Shown here piece after piece: positions 1-8,568 of a stretch of 43,579 nucleotides of DNA; position 1 is the stretch's first letter; the number at the start of each line of letters is the position of its first letter. Location: positions 1 through 43,579 of the forward strand of contig JAJUIU010000026.1 in NCBI GenBank assembly GCA_029267445.1, given 5' to 3'. The stretch is from Rhodospirillaceae bacterium. Lineage in GTDB: Bacteria; Pseudomonadota; Alphaproteobacteria; Azospirillales; Azospirillaceae. A program made the translations under genes and the position numbers. The notes beneath the pieces are model-generated. The model ran no database searches. It saw nothing but the letters and a program-made list of their open reading frames with translations, and was not told where the DNA came from.

Positions 1-21
1 CCCGGTTCGCTGGCGCTCACC

Positions 22-46
22 ACCCTCTCCCACAAGGGGAGAGGGT
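22..46. repeat. Intergenic hairpin repeat, copy 1
   Basis: Perfect 10-bp inverted repeat (ACCCTCTCCC at 22-31, GGGAGAGGGT at 37-46) around a 5-nt loop. A second copy of the same design lies about 90 bp downstream. Hairpins of this C/T-rich then G/A-rich form are common dispersed intergenic repeats in proteobacteria. It lies beyond the 3' end of the TerC gene and is not followed by a T-run, so it is not a classical terminator. Confidence 0.7.
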
Positions 47-112
47 TTACTAGGGCCGCAGCTTCATCTGAAAACAGCCCGCCGCCGCAGAATGAGGACG
101 GTGCCAAGTTCC

Positions 113-135
113 CCCTCTCCCCTTGCGGGAGAGGG
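113..135. repeat. Intergenic hairpin repeat, copy 2
   Basis: A 9-bp inverted repeat (CCCTCTCCC at 113-121, GGGAGAGGG at 127-135) with loop CTTGC. It has the same core as the hairpin at 22-46. Nothing in 1-205 looks coding; the interval holds these two repeats and GC-rich flanking sequence. Confidence 0.7.
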
Positions 136-205
136 TCCGAGCGGAGCGAGGGGGTGAGGGGTCCGGTTCCTCTCCGCCAAGGGGCGGGGTCCGGGAAGCC
201 CGCCC

Positions 206-955
206 TCACGCCCCCGGCACGTGGTGGCCGACCTGGCCCTGGCGGCGCCTCCGCCGGGCCGCCGCCAGGTTCAGCGCCTCCACCCCGACGGAGAAGGCGA
301 TGGCGAAGTACAGGTAGCCCTTCGGGATGTGGAAGTGCAGCCCGTCGGCCACCAGCGCCACGCCGACCAGGATCAGGAAGCTGAGCGCCAGCATCTTCAC
401 CGTCGGGTGCTCCTGCACGAAGCGGCTGGTCGGCCCGGCGGCGAACAGCATCACCGCCACGGCGATGATCACCGCCAGCATCATCACCGGCAGCTCGTTC
501 GCCATGCCGACGGCGGTGATGACGCTGTCCAGCGAGAACACGATGTCCAGGATCAGGATCTGCACGATCACCGATCCGAAGGTCAGGGTCTGTCGGCCGG
601 TGCCGACCGCCTCGTCCTGGCCCTCCATGGTGTGGTGGATCTCGTTGGTGCCCTTGTAGAGCAGGAACAGCCCCCCCAGCAGCAGGATCAGGTCGCGCAT
701 GGAGACGTCGTAGTCACCCAACGAGAACAGCGGCTGCGTCAGCGTCACGATCCAGGCGATGGAGGCGAGCAGGGCGAGGCGCATGAACAGCGCCAGCCCC
801 AGCCCGACCTGCCGGGCCCTGGCCTGCTGTTCCTTCGGCAGGCGGGACGCCATGATCGAGATGAAGATGATGTTGTCGATGCCGAGCACGATCTCCAGCG
901 CTGTCAGCGTGGCGAGGCTGGCCCAGGCCTGCGGGTCGGCGATCCAATCGAACAT
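206..955 (-). CDS. TerC family integral membrane protein
   Basis: A 249-residue polytopic membrane protein of the TerC family. Members are implicated in metal-ion (often manganese) efflux and tellurite tolerance in the cytoplasmic membrane. The diagnostic acidic segments are present: EIVLGIDNIIFISI near residue 20 and DIVFSLDSVITAVG near the middle, each with membrane-embedded acidic residues. Seven or so hydrophobic segments can be counted, and the protein ends in an Arg-rich cytoplasmic tail. I chose the ATG at 955 because the MFDWI start is typical of the family; an upstream extension to 1072 would add a non-hydrophobic Arg-rich stretch. It is divergent from the binding-protein array and has no obvious partner. 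The transported substrate cannot be read from sequence. Confidence 0.9.
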   Translation of the reverse strand: MFDWIADPQAWASLATLTALEIVLGIDNIIFISIMASRLPKEQQARARQVGLGLALFMRLALLASIAWIVTLTQPLFSLGDYDVSMRDLILLLGGLFLLYKGTNEIHHTMEGQDEAVGTGRQTLTFGSVIVQILILDIVFSLDSVITAVGMANELPVMMLAVIIAVAVMLFAAGPTSRFVQEHPTVKMLALSFLILVGVALVADGLHFHIPKGYLYFAIAFSVGVEALNLAAARRRRRQGQVGHHVPGA

Positions 956-1123
956 GGTGGGGGTGGGTCCCTGCGGATGGTGGTATCCGGCGATAACCAT
1001 CCGGAGCCGCCGCTGTTTCATCCGGAGGGGACGAAGGGTCGGCGTGCGCCTTGCGGGGGCCACGATCCGCACCTAGTCTGCCGGCCAACGACGACCGCAG
1101 AAATTTCGGGAGACAGAACGCCC

Positions 1124-2731
1124 ATGCGTGTCCTTTTCCGCAGCCTCGCCCTGGCGCTGGCGCTCGGGCTCGGCGCCGCCTCCGTGCCCATGGCCGCCGA
1201 CGCGCAGACGACCTTGCGCCGCGGCCTCGGCAGTTCGCCCGGCACCGTCGATCCGCACAAGGCGGACGTGACCCAGGAGGGTTGGGTCGCCATCGACATG
1301 TTCGAGGGGCTGCTCAGCCATGACGACCGGGGCCAGCCGCGTCTCGCCCTCGCCGAAAGCATGGACATCTCGCCCGACGGCAAGGTCTACACCTTCAAGC
1401 TGCGCGAGGACGCGAAGTTCAGCGACGGCACGCCGGTCACGGCCGACGACGTCGTCTTCTCCTTCCGGCGGCTGGCCGATCCCAAGACCCTGTCGCCCTA
1501 CGCCTATTTCACCTGGCCGATCGTGAACGGCGTCGACATCGTCGCCGGCAAGGCCGATCCCAAGACCCTCGGCGTGGACGCGGTGGACTCCCGCACGGTG
1601 CGGATCACGCTGACAGGCCCCACGGGCTATTTCCCCGGCCAGCTCAGCCACACCGCCATGTCGGTCGTCTCCAAGGCCAATGTGGAGAAGCACGGCGACG
1701 CCTTCATCCAGGCCGGCAACATGGTCGGCAGCGGCCCTTTCACCCTGGCCGAGGCGGTACCCCAGGCCTACTACCGGCTGGTCAAGAACCCGCACTACTA
1801 CGATGCCGACCAGGTCAAGCTCGACGCCGTCATGCACATGGTGACGGAAAGTGCCGACACCGAGTTCCGCATGTTCCGCGCGGGGGAACTGGACGCCACC
1901 TCCACCATGCCGGTGACCCAGATCCCCTGGACGCTGGAGAACATCCCCGACGCCTACAAGCCGGCCGACATGTTCGCCACGTTCCAGCTCTGGCTGAACA
2001 TGACGCAGGAGCCGTGGAAGTCCAACCCCAAGCTGCGCAAGGCGCTGGCGCTCGCCGTCGACCGGGAGACCCTGGCCGAGAAGGTGATCTTCGCCGGCAC
2101 GCGGTCCGCCTTCACCTTCGTTCCGCCCGACAGCGTGCCGGGCTATCCCTCGCCCGTGCCGGACTGGGCCAAGCTGACCCAGACCGAGCGCGACGCGGAG
2201 GCGAAGAAGCTGTTCGCGGAAGCGGGCTACGGCCCCGGCGGCAAGACCCTGCCGCTGCTGAAGCTCAGCTACACGACGAACGAGAACAACCGCCGCATCG
2301 TCGTCGCCATCGCCGCGATGTTGAAGCAGAAGCTCGGCATCGACGTGGAGCTGAACAACCAGGAGGGCCGCGTCGTCGCCGACATGGCCGAGAACAAGAG
2401 CTATGGCGACATGGTCCTGTTCGGCTGGATCGGGGACTATCTGGACCCGGTGACCTTCCTCAAGATCGTGCGCAGCGACGTCGGCAAGCAGAACTACGCC
2501 GGCTACAGCAACCCGGCGCTGGACAGGAAGATCGACGAGGCGAACGCCGCGACCGATCCGGAGAAGCGCATGGCCCTGCTGGCGGAGGCCGAGAGGATGC
2601 TGCTGGACGACCTGCCGATGATCACCACGCATCACAACACCCGGCGTCGCGTGGTCTCGCCCAAGGTGACGGGCTGGATTCCCAACGCCCGCGACGTCTA
2701 TCCCAGCCGCTACCTGGGCTTCGCCAAATGA
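1124..2731 (+). CDS. OppA-type peptide-binding protein, paralog 1
   Basis: A periplasmic solute-binding protein of the SBP_bac_5 (OppA/MppA) family, 535 aa and close to E. coli OppA in length. A Sec signal peptide covers about residues 1-27 (hydrophobic Leu/Ala core, likely cut after ADA). Family landmarks include LRRGLGSSPGTVDPH after the signal, DGKVYTFKLREDAKFSDG, TADDVVFSFRRLADP, and a late GYSNPALDRKIDEA segment. It is the most divergent of the five copies: the usual HRGNG is replaced by RRGLG. The ATG at 1124 was chosen because it begins the signal peptide. FkbM follows after 10 nt and paralog 2 just after that, so the three probably form one transcript. No permease or ATPase lies nearby, so the transport partner is unknown; peptides are the likely ligand by family. 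Confidence 0.92.
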   Translation: MRVLFRSLALALALGLGAASVPMAADAQTTLRRGLGSSPGTVDPHKADVTQEGWVAIDMFEGLLSHDDRGQPRLALAESMDISPDGKVYTFKLREDAKFSDGTPVTADDVVFSFRRLADPKTLSPYAYFTWPIVNGVDIVAGKADPKTLGVDAVDSRTVRITLTGPTGYFPGQLSHTAMSVVSKANVEKHGDAFIQAGNMVGSGPFTLAEAVPQAYYRLVKNPHYYDADQVKLDAVMHMVTESADTEFRMFRAGELDATSTMPVTQIPWTLENIPDAYKPADMFATFQLWLNMTQEPWKSNPKLRKALALAVDRETLAEKVIFAGTRSAFTFVPPDSVPGYPSPVPDWAKLTQTERDAEAKKLFAEAGYGPGGKTLPLLKLSYTTNENNRRIVVAIAAMLKQKLGIDVELNNQEGRVVADMAENKSYGDMVLFGWIGDYLDPVTFLKIVRSDVGKQNYAGYSNPALDRKIDEANAATDPEKRMALLAEAERMLLDDLPMITTHHNTRRRVVSPKVTGWIPNARDVYPSRYLGFAK

Positions 2732-2741
2732 CGGGGGCCTG

Positions 2742-3497
2742 ATGCTCCTTGCGGCGACACGGGCGCTCGGCCGCATCCCGGTGATGCGGAAGTGGCTGAA
2801 GCACCCGCTGACGGGCCTGCTGGCCCGGCTGTGGCCAGACGGCCGTCAGGTCGTCCGCAAGGGCGGGCTCCTCTACCTCGTCGACATCCGCAGCGTGGTC
2901 GACCGTCACATCGCCCTCTGGGGCTGGTGGGAGGACGAGCAGCTGGCGCTCATGCTGGACCGCATGCGGCGCCATGGCTGCGACCTCTTCGTCGATGTCG
3001 GCGCCAACCTGGGCACCTACGCGATGGAGGTCGCGCGGGCCGGGCTGGCCGCACGGGTCGTCGCCTTCAAACCCGACCCGCGCACGCTGGTCCGCCTGCG
3101 CTACCACCTGCAGATCAACGGCCTGCCGCAGGTGGAGGTGGTGGAGAAGGGGGTTTCGGCCGCCAGGGGCACGGCCGGTTTCAAGCTGGTGGACGTCTCC
3201 AATCCCGGCATGTCCCGGATCGTCACCGAGGCGCCCGACCTGACGGTCGAAACCGTGCCCCTGGACGAGGAGCTGCCCATGCGCGGCGCCCGGATCTTCG
3301 TCAAGATCGACGTGGAAGGGCACGAGCTGGAGGTCCTGGCGGGCATGCGCGGGCTGATCCGGGACAACCGCGTCTTCATCCAGGTGGAATGCTTCCCGCC
3401 GCTCCGCCCCGCCCTGGACGCCTTCGCGGCGGAGACGGGCCTGCGCGCGGTGGCCCATATCCGCGACGACCTTTTCCTCACCAACTTCCCGGACTGA
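2742..3497 (+). CDS. FkbM family SAM-dependent methyltransferase
   Basis: A 251-residue class I methyltransferase of the FkbM type. The SAM-binding motif is FVDVGANLGTY at residues 83-93 and the family signature KIDVEGHELEVL is at about 188-199. FkbM-type enzymes mostly O-methylate sugars or secondary metabolites; the substrate here is not evident. The N-terminal 60 residues (LARLWPDGRQVVRKGGLLYLVD) match the usual lead-in. It starts 10 nt after paralog 1 and ends 4 nt before paralog 2. It is therefore embedded in a binding-protein operon, which is odd for this family. Lack of a second sugar gene next to it argues against a polysaccharide cluster here. Confidence 0.88.
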   Translation: MLLAATRALGRIPVMRKWLKHPLTGLLARLWPDGRQVVRKGGLLYLVDIRSVVDRHIALWGWWEDEQLALMLDRMRRHGCDLFVDVGANLGTYAMEVARAGLAARVVAFKPDPRTLVRLRYHLQINGLPQVEVVEKGVSAARGTAGFKLVDVSNPGMSRIVTEAPDLTVETVPLDEELPMRGARIFVKIDVEGHELEVLAGMRGLIRDNRVFIQVECFPPLRPALDAFAAETGLRAVAHIRDDLFLTNFPD

Positions 3498-3501
3498 TAC
3501 C

Positions 3502-5106
3502 ATGGCGCGCCGCACCCCGCTTGTCCGCCTTCTGGCCGTCCTCGCTCTTCTCGTCGCGGCGGGGATGGTCAGGCCCGCCCAGGCGGAGGTGGTGCTCCAC
3601 CGCGGCAACGGGGCGGAGCCGGAGACGCTGGACCCCCATCTCGCCACCGGCTTCCCCGAGGCGCTGATCATCTACGACCTGTTCGAGGGGCTGGTCGCGC
3701 GCGGGCCGGACGGGCGCTTCGGCCCCGGCCTCGCGGAACGGTGGGAGGTTTCGGCCGACGGCCTCACCCACACCTTCCACCTGCGCCCCGACGGCGTCTG
3801 GTCGGACGGTTCCCCGATCACCGCCGCCGACGTGGTCTGGAGCTTCCGGCGTCTGGTGGACCCGGCCCGCACGCAGGGGCGGAACAGCCATTACTTCTGG
3901 CCGGTGCGGAACGCCCGCGCCATCACCGAAGGCAAAATCACAGACCTCTCGCAGCTCGGCGTGCGGGCGGTGGACGCGCGCACCGTCGCCTTCGACCTGG
4001 AGAAGCCCGCCCCCTACTTCGTCTCCATGCTCAGCTTCCCGTTCCTGGTGCCGCTGCCGAAGGAGCCCATGGAGCGGCTGGGGCGGGACTTCTTCAAGCC
4101 CGGCAACCTCGTCGCCAGCGGCGGCTATGTCCTGGCCGAAGCCGTGCCGCAGAGCCACGTGAAGCTGGTCCGCAACGACCGGCATCGCGACGCCGCCAAG
4201 GCGCGGATCGACGCCGTCTATTTCCACGCGACGGAGAACCAGGACACCGAACTCAAGCGCTACCGGGCCGGCGAGTTGCACACCACCTTCGCCCTGCCGC
4301 CGTCGCAGATCGCCTGGGCCCGGGCGAACCTGCCGGACGATCTGCGCATCGGGCCGCAGCTCGGCACCTTCTACTACGCGCCCAACCTGACCAAGGGCAC
4401 GCTGGCCGACCGGCCGAAGGTCCGCCGCGCCCTGTCCATGGCGCTCGACCGCGACGTGCTGGCGGAGAGGATCGCCCAGGGCGGGCAGCTCCCGTCCTTC
4501 TCCTATGTCCCGCCCGGCATGCCGGGCTACACGCCGCAGCGGCCGGACTGGGCCGACTGGCCGCGCGACAAGCGGCTGGCGGAGGCGCGGCGCCTTCTGG
4601 CGGAGGCCGGTCATCCGGACGGTGCTGGGCTGACCCTGGACCTCGTCTACAACACGTCGGAGGACTGGCGCCGGGTGGCCGTGGCCACCGCCGGTATGTG
4701 GCAGCAGAACCTCGGCGTGCGCACCACCCTGTCGAACCTGGAATGGAAGGTCTTCCTGGACGCGCGGCGGACCAAGACCTTCACCGGCGTCGCCCGCCAC
4801 GGCTATGTCGGCGCCTATGACGACCCGAACGTGTTTCTGGAGTTCCTGCGCTCCGACGTGGGGCCGGAGAACCCGTCGGGCTATGCCAACCCCGCCTTCG
4901 ACAGGCTGCTGGACCGCGCCTCGGCCGAACAGGACCCGGCCCGCCGGCTGGCCCTGCTGGCGGAGGCGGAGGCGATGGCCCTGGCGGACGACGCGGTGAT
5001 CCCGGTCTACACCCTGGCCCGCGCCCGGCTGGTCAGCCCCCGGGTGAAGGGCTGGATCGCCAACCCGCTGGACGTGAACCCCACGCGGTTCCTGCGCCTG
5101 GAATGA
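3502..5106 (+). CDS. OppA-type peptide-binding protein, paralog 2
   Basis: A 534-residue SBP_bac_5 protein with a Sec signal peptide (cut probable after AQA, residue 28). The mature protein begins with VVLHRGNGAEPETLDPH, the consensus shared by most of the array, then DGVWSDGSPITAADVVWSFRRL and the C-terminal SGYANPAFDRLLDRA. It starts 4 nt after FkbM with no clear Shine-Dalgarno sequence, which suggests translational coupling to the upstream gene. A 109-nt gap separates it from paralog 3, so a new promoter or processing site could lie there. It carries more Arg and fewer Lys than its siblings. The ligand is unknown; short peptides are expected from the family. Confidence 0.92.
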   Translation: MARRTPLVRLLAVLALLVAAGMVRPAQAEVVLHRGNGAEPETLDPHLATGFPEALIIYDLFEGLVARGPDGRFGPGLAERWEVSADGLTHTFHLRPDGVWSDGSPITAADVVWSFRRLVDPARTQGRNSHYFWPVRNARAITEGKITDLSQLGVRAVDARTVAFDLEKPAPYFVSMLSFPFLVPLPKEPMERLGRDFFKPGNLVASGGYVLAEAVPQSHVKLVRNDRHRDAAKARIDAVYFHATENQDTELKRYRAGELHTTFALPPSQIAWARANLPDDLRIGPQLGTFYYAPNLTKGTLADRPKVRRALSMALDRDVLAERIAQGGQLPSFSYVPPGMPGYTPQRPDWADWPRDKRLAEARRLLAEAGHPDGAGLTLDLVYNTSEDWRRVAVATAGMWQQNLGVRTTLSNLEWKVFLDARRTKTFTGVARHGYVGAYDDPNVFLEFLRSDVGPENPSGYANPAFDRLLDRASAEQDPARRLALLAEAEAMALADDAVIPVYTLARARLVSPRVKGWIANPLDVNPTRFLRLE

Positions 5107-5215
5107 GGGGGGCGTTACGCGCCGGTAACCGATGCGGTCTGGACTCTCGTCCGCGATGTCCGCACATAGACACCCAATTCCCGGGAACCGGGACAGGGCA
5201 GGGAGAGGGACGTTG

Positions 5216-6841
5216 ATGCTGTTCGCCCGTCGCTGGGCGCGGGGCCTTTTGGCCCCGGCGCTTCTTCTGGCGTTGGCCGCCGGTCTGCCGGCCGCACTCG
5301 CGGTTCCGGCCGCCGCAAAGGTCACCTTCAACCGGGGCAACGGGCCGGAGCCCAGCTCCCTCGACCCGCATATCGGCACGGATGTGCAGTCGTCCCGCAT
5401 CGGCTACGACCTGTTCGAAGGGCTGCTGACCTTCGCGCCCGACGGCAAGGCCATCCCCGGTGCGGCCGAAAGCTGGACCATCAGCCCGGACGGCCTCGTC
5501 TATACCTTCACCCTGCGCGCCGACGGAAAATGGTCCGACGGCACGCCCGTCACGGCGGAGGATTTCGTCTTCGCCTGGCGGCGGCTGGTCGATCCGGCCA
5601 CCGGGTCCCAGTACGCCTATTTCCTCTGGCCCGTGAAGAACGGGGAGGCGATCAGCGCCGGCAAGGCGCCGGTGGACAGCCTCGGCGTGGAGGCGGTGGA
5701 CGCGCGCACGCTGCGCGTCACGCTGGAGGAGCCGACCGGCTATTTCCTCTCCTCCCTCATCCACCGGATCACCTACCCGGTGTCCAAGGCCAGTTTCGAG
5801 AAGCTGGGCAGGGAGGCGATCCGCCCCGGCAACCTCGTCTCCAACGGCGCCTACGTCCTGGCGGAGCATGTGCCGCAGACCTCCGTGCGCCTGACGAGGA
5901 ACCCGCATTTCCGGGAGGCGGGCAACGTCAAGGTCGACACCGTCGTCTACTGGCACAGCGACAGTCCGGAGACGGAGTTCCGGCGCTTCCGGGCCGGCGA
6001 GCTGGACGTGCTCAACGCGGCACCCGTGACCCAGGTGGAGTGGATCGAGCAGAACATGCCCGAGATCAGGGTCTTCCACCCGGCGCTCGGCACCGCCTAC
6101 CTGATCCTCAACATGACGAAGGAGCCGTGGAAGTCCAACCCCCAGCTCCGCCGCGCCCTCAACCTCGCCATCGACCGGCAGGCCATCGTCGAGAAGATCA
6201 CCAAGTCGGGGGAGCGGCCGACCTTCACCTTCGTGCCGTCGGGCATGATCGACGGATACGAGCCGCCCCAGCCGGCCGAGGCCGCGATGACCCAGGCGGC
6301 GCGCGACGACCTCGCCCGCAAGCTCCTGGCGGAGGCCGGCTACGGCCCCGGCGGCAAGCCGCTGGAAATCGAGATCATGCATCCGACCAGCGAGAGCACG
6401 CGCCGCATCGTCGTCGGCATCGCCTCCATGTGGCAGTCCAAGCTGGGGGCCAAGGTCACCCTCAATAACCAGGAATGGAAGGTCGTCCTGCAGAACGCGG
6501 CGGAGAAGACCTACACGGGTGCCGTGCCGCTGATCTGGATCGGCGACTTCCCCGACCCCTACACCTTCCTGAAGATCCTGCGCGGGGATGTCGGCCGTAT
6601 GAACCGGTCCGGCTACGCCAGCGCCGAATTCGACCGGCTGATGGACGAGGCCACGGCGCTCACCGACCCGGCGGCGCGGGCCGCCAAGATGGCGGAGGCG
6701 GAGGCCGTGATGCTGGCCGACAGCCCGATCATCCCGATCTACAACAACACCTGGCGCAATGTCGTGTCGCCCCGCGTCAAGGGCTGGACCATCCACCCGA
6801 TGGGCGTCCAGCTCAGCCGCTACGTCACCCTGGAGCGTTGA
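5216..6841 (+). CDS. OppA-type peptide-binding protein, paralog 3
   Basis: A 541-residue SBP_bac_5 protein. The signal peptide spans about residues 1-34 (Arg-rich start, long Leu/Ala core, possible cut after AAA before KVTF). The mature start is FNRGNGPEPSSLDPH, followed by DGKWSDGTPVTAEDFVFAWRR. The ATG at 5216 is preceded by GGGAGAGGGA, a strong ribosome-binding site, and it begins the signal peptide; an upstream in-frame start at 5132 would bury it. Paralog 4 follows after 4 nt. Two stretches are identical at DNA level to paralog 5 (48 nt at 6155-6202 and 24 nt at 6461-6484), which suggests recent duplication or gene conversion. Confidence 0.92.
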   Translation: MLFARRWARGLLAPALLLALAAGLPAALAVPAAAKVTFNRGNGPEPSSLDPHIGTDVQSSRIGYDLFEGLLTFAPDGKAIPGAAESWTISPDGLVYTFTLRADGKWSDGTPVTAEDFVFAWRRLVDPATGSQYAYFLWPVKNGEAISAGKAPVDSLGVEAVDARTLRVTLEEPTGYFLSSLIHRITYPVSKASFEKLGREAIRPGNLVSNGAYVLAEHVPQTSVRLTRNPHFREAGNVKVDTVVYWHSDSPETEFRRFRAGELDVLNAAPVTQVEWIEQNMPEIRVFHPALGTAYLILNMTKEPWKSNPQLRRALNLAIDRQAIVEKITKSGERPTFTFVPSGMIDGYEPPQPAEAAMTQAARDDLARKLLAEAGYGPGGKPLEIEIMHPTSESTRRIVVGIASMWQSKLGAKVTLNNQEWKVVLQNAAEKTYTGAVPLIWIGDFPDPYTFLKILRGDVGRMNRSGYASAEFDRLMDEATALTDPAARAAKMAEAEAVMLADSPIIPIYNNTWRNVVSPRVKGWTIHPMGVQLSRYVTLER

Positions 6842-6845
6842 TCCG

Positions 6846-8456
6846 ATGAAGCCCGTCTCCCTCCTGTCCCGCGCCCGGACCGTCGCGATCGCCGGATTGG
6901 TCGCCGCCCTGTCCCTGGCGGCGTCACCCGCCCTGGCGCAATCGGTACTGCATCGGGGCAACGGCCCGGCGCCGGCCTCGCTCGACCCGGCCCTGGGCTC
7001 CGCCGTGACGGAAAGCCGGATCACCTACGACCTGTACGAGGGGCTGTTCACCTTCGGGCCCAAGGGTGAGCTGGCGCCCGCCGTCGCCAAGAGCTGGGAG
7101 ATCAGCCCCGACGGTGTCGTCTACACCTTCAAGCTCCGCGAGGACGCCAACTGGTCCGACGGTACGCCCGTGACGGCGGAGGATTTCGTCTTCTCCTGGC
7201 GCCGCATGGTCGATCCGAAGACCGCCAGCGACTACGCCTACTTCCTCTGGCCCGTGAAGAACGCGGAGGCCATCGGCAAGGGGGAGATGCCGACGGACGC
7301 TCTGGGTACCGAGGCGGTGGACGCCAAGACCCTGCGCGTGACGCTGGAGCGTCCCACCGGCTACTTCCTCAACAGCCTGCAGCACCGCGCCACCTTCCCG
7401 ATCAGCAAGGCGAACTACGAGGCCCATGGCCGCGCCTTCGTGGAGGCCGGCAAGATGGTGTCCAACGGCGCCTACCTGCTGGCGGAGCATCAGCCGCAGA
7501 CCTTCGTCCGGCTGAAGCGGAACCCGCATTACTGGGACCGCGCCAATGTGAGGATCGACGAGGTCCTGCACCACGCCTCCGACAGCCAGGACACGGAGCT
7601 GCGCCGCTTCCGCGCGGGCGAGCTGCATCTGGTGCACCAGATTCCGAACGCCCAGGTCGAATGGGCGCGCAAGAACATCCCGGAAAGCGTGCGCTTCCAC
7701 ACGGTCAACGCCACCTGGTACCTGGGCTTCAACCTGACGCGGGAGCCCTGGGCCTCCGATGCCAAGGTGCGCGAGGCGCTCACCCTCGCCATCGACCGCG
7801 ACGTGCTGGCCGACAAGGTCGCCATGGCGGGGGAGAAGGCGAACTACACGCTGACCCCGCCGGGCTTCGCCGGATACCGCAACCCCCAGCCCGCCATGGC
7901 GACGATGACCCAGGCGGAGCGGGACGCGCGGGCGAAGAAACTGCTGGAGGAGGCGGGGTACGGCCCCGGCAACCCGCTGCGCTTCGAGGTGCTGCACCCG
8001 ACGTCGGAGGCCAGCCGCCGCCTCGTCGTCGCCATCGCCGGCATGTGGAAGCAGAAGCTCGGCGTGGACGTGACCCTGAACAACCAGGAATTCCGCGTCC
8101 AGCTCCAGACGGCCGGCGACCGGACATATCCCGGCCTCGTCTGGCTCGGCTGGCTGGCCGACTTCAGCGACGCCTACACCTTCCTGAAGCTGTTCCAGAG
8201 CGACATCGGCCGCATGAACCGCACCGGCTACGCCAACCCCGCCTACGACAAGGCGCTGGCCGACGCCAACATGATGACCGATCCGGAGGCGCGGCTTGCG
8301 AAGCTGGCGGAGGCGGAGGCGATGCTCCTCGCCGACCTGCCCTTCGTGCCGTTGCTCACCGGCAGCTACCGCACCGTCGTCAATCCCAAGGTGAAGGGCT
8401 TCAACGAGAACCCCAGCGGGTTCAACCTGACCCGCTACATGGAACTGACCCCCTGA
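6846..8456 (+). CDS. OppA-type peptide-binding protein, paralog 4
   Basis: A 536-residue SBP_bac_5 protein with a Sec signal peptide cut probably after ALA at residue 31 (ALAQSVLHRGNG). The conserved opening reads LHRGNGPAPASLDPA: the final His of the array consensus (DPH) is replaced by Ala. Other landmarks are DANWSDGTPVTAEDFVFSWRR and GYANPAYDKALADA. It begins only 4 nt after the stop of paralog 3, so the two are very likely cotranscribed and coupled. By eye it is closest to paralog 3 in sequence. The next gene, paralog 5, is 112 nt downstream. Confidence 0.92.
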   Translation: MKPVSLLSRARTVAIAGLVAALSLAASPALAQSVLHRGNGPAPASLDPALGSAVTESRITYDLYEGLFTFGPKGELAPAVAKSWEISPDGVVYTFKLREDANWSDGTPVTAEDFVFSWRRMVDPKTASDYAYFLWPVKNAEAIGKGEMPTDALGTEAVDAKTLRVTLERPTGYFLNSLQHRATFPISKANYEAHGRAFVEAGKMVSNGAYLLAEHQPQTFVRLKRNPHYWDRANVRIDEVLHHASDSQDTELRRFRAGELHLVHQIPNAQVEWARKNIPESVRFHTVNATWYLGFNLTREPWASDAKVREALTLAIDRDVLADKVAMAGEKANYTLTPPGFAGYRNPQPAMATMTQAERDARAKKLLEEAGYGPGNPLRFEVLHPTSEASRRLVVAIAGMWKQKLGVDVTLNNQEFRVQLQTAGDRTYPGLVWLGWLADFSDAYTFLKLFQSDIGRMNRTGYANPAYDKALADANMMTDPEARLAKLAEAEAMLLADLPFVPLLTGSYRTVVNPKVKGFNENPSGFNLTRYMELTP

Positions 8457-8568
8457 ACCCCGGCCGGGCGCGGCGGCCACCATCTTGTCGCCACGCTCGC
8501 CGTCCATACATGACCCGGCCGCCGGCAGTCCGTGGCCGGCCCGCGCAGAAGAAGGAGTGACCCGACCC

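Noticed and set aside
1073-2776. Long minus-strand frame of 567 codons opposite the first binding protein
   Set aside because: It is rich in Arg/Gly/Val/His, has no family motif, and overlaps a clear SBP gene. Similar shadows occur opposite most genes because of the high GC content.
5171-5195. TTCCCGGGAA palindrome before paralog 3 as a terminator or operator
   Set aside because: The dyad is short, with no loop or T-run, and no second copy was noticed near the other paralogs.
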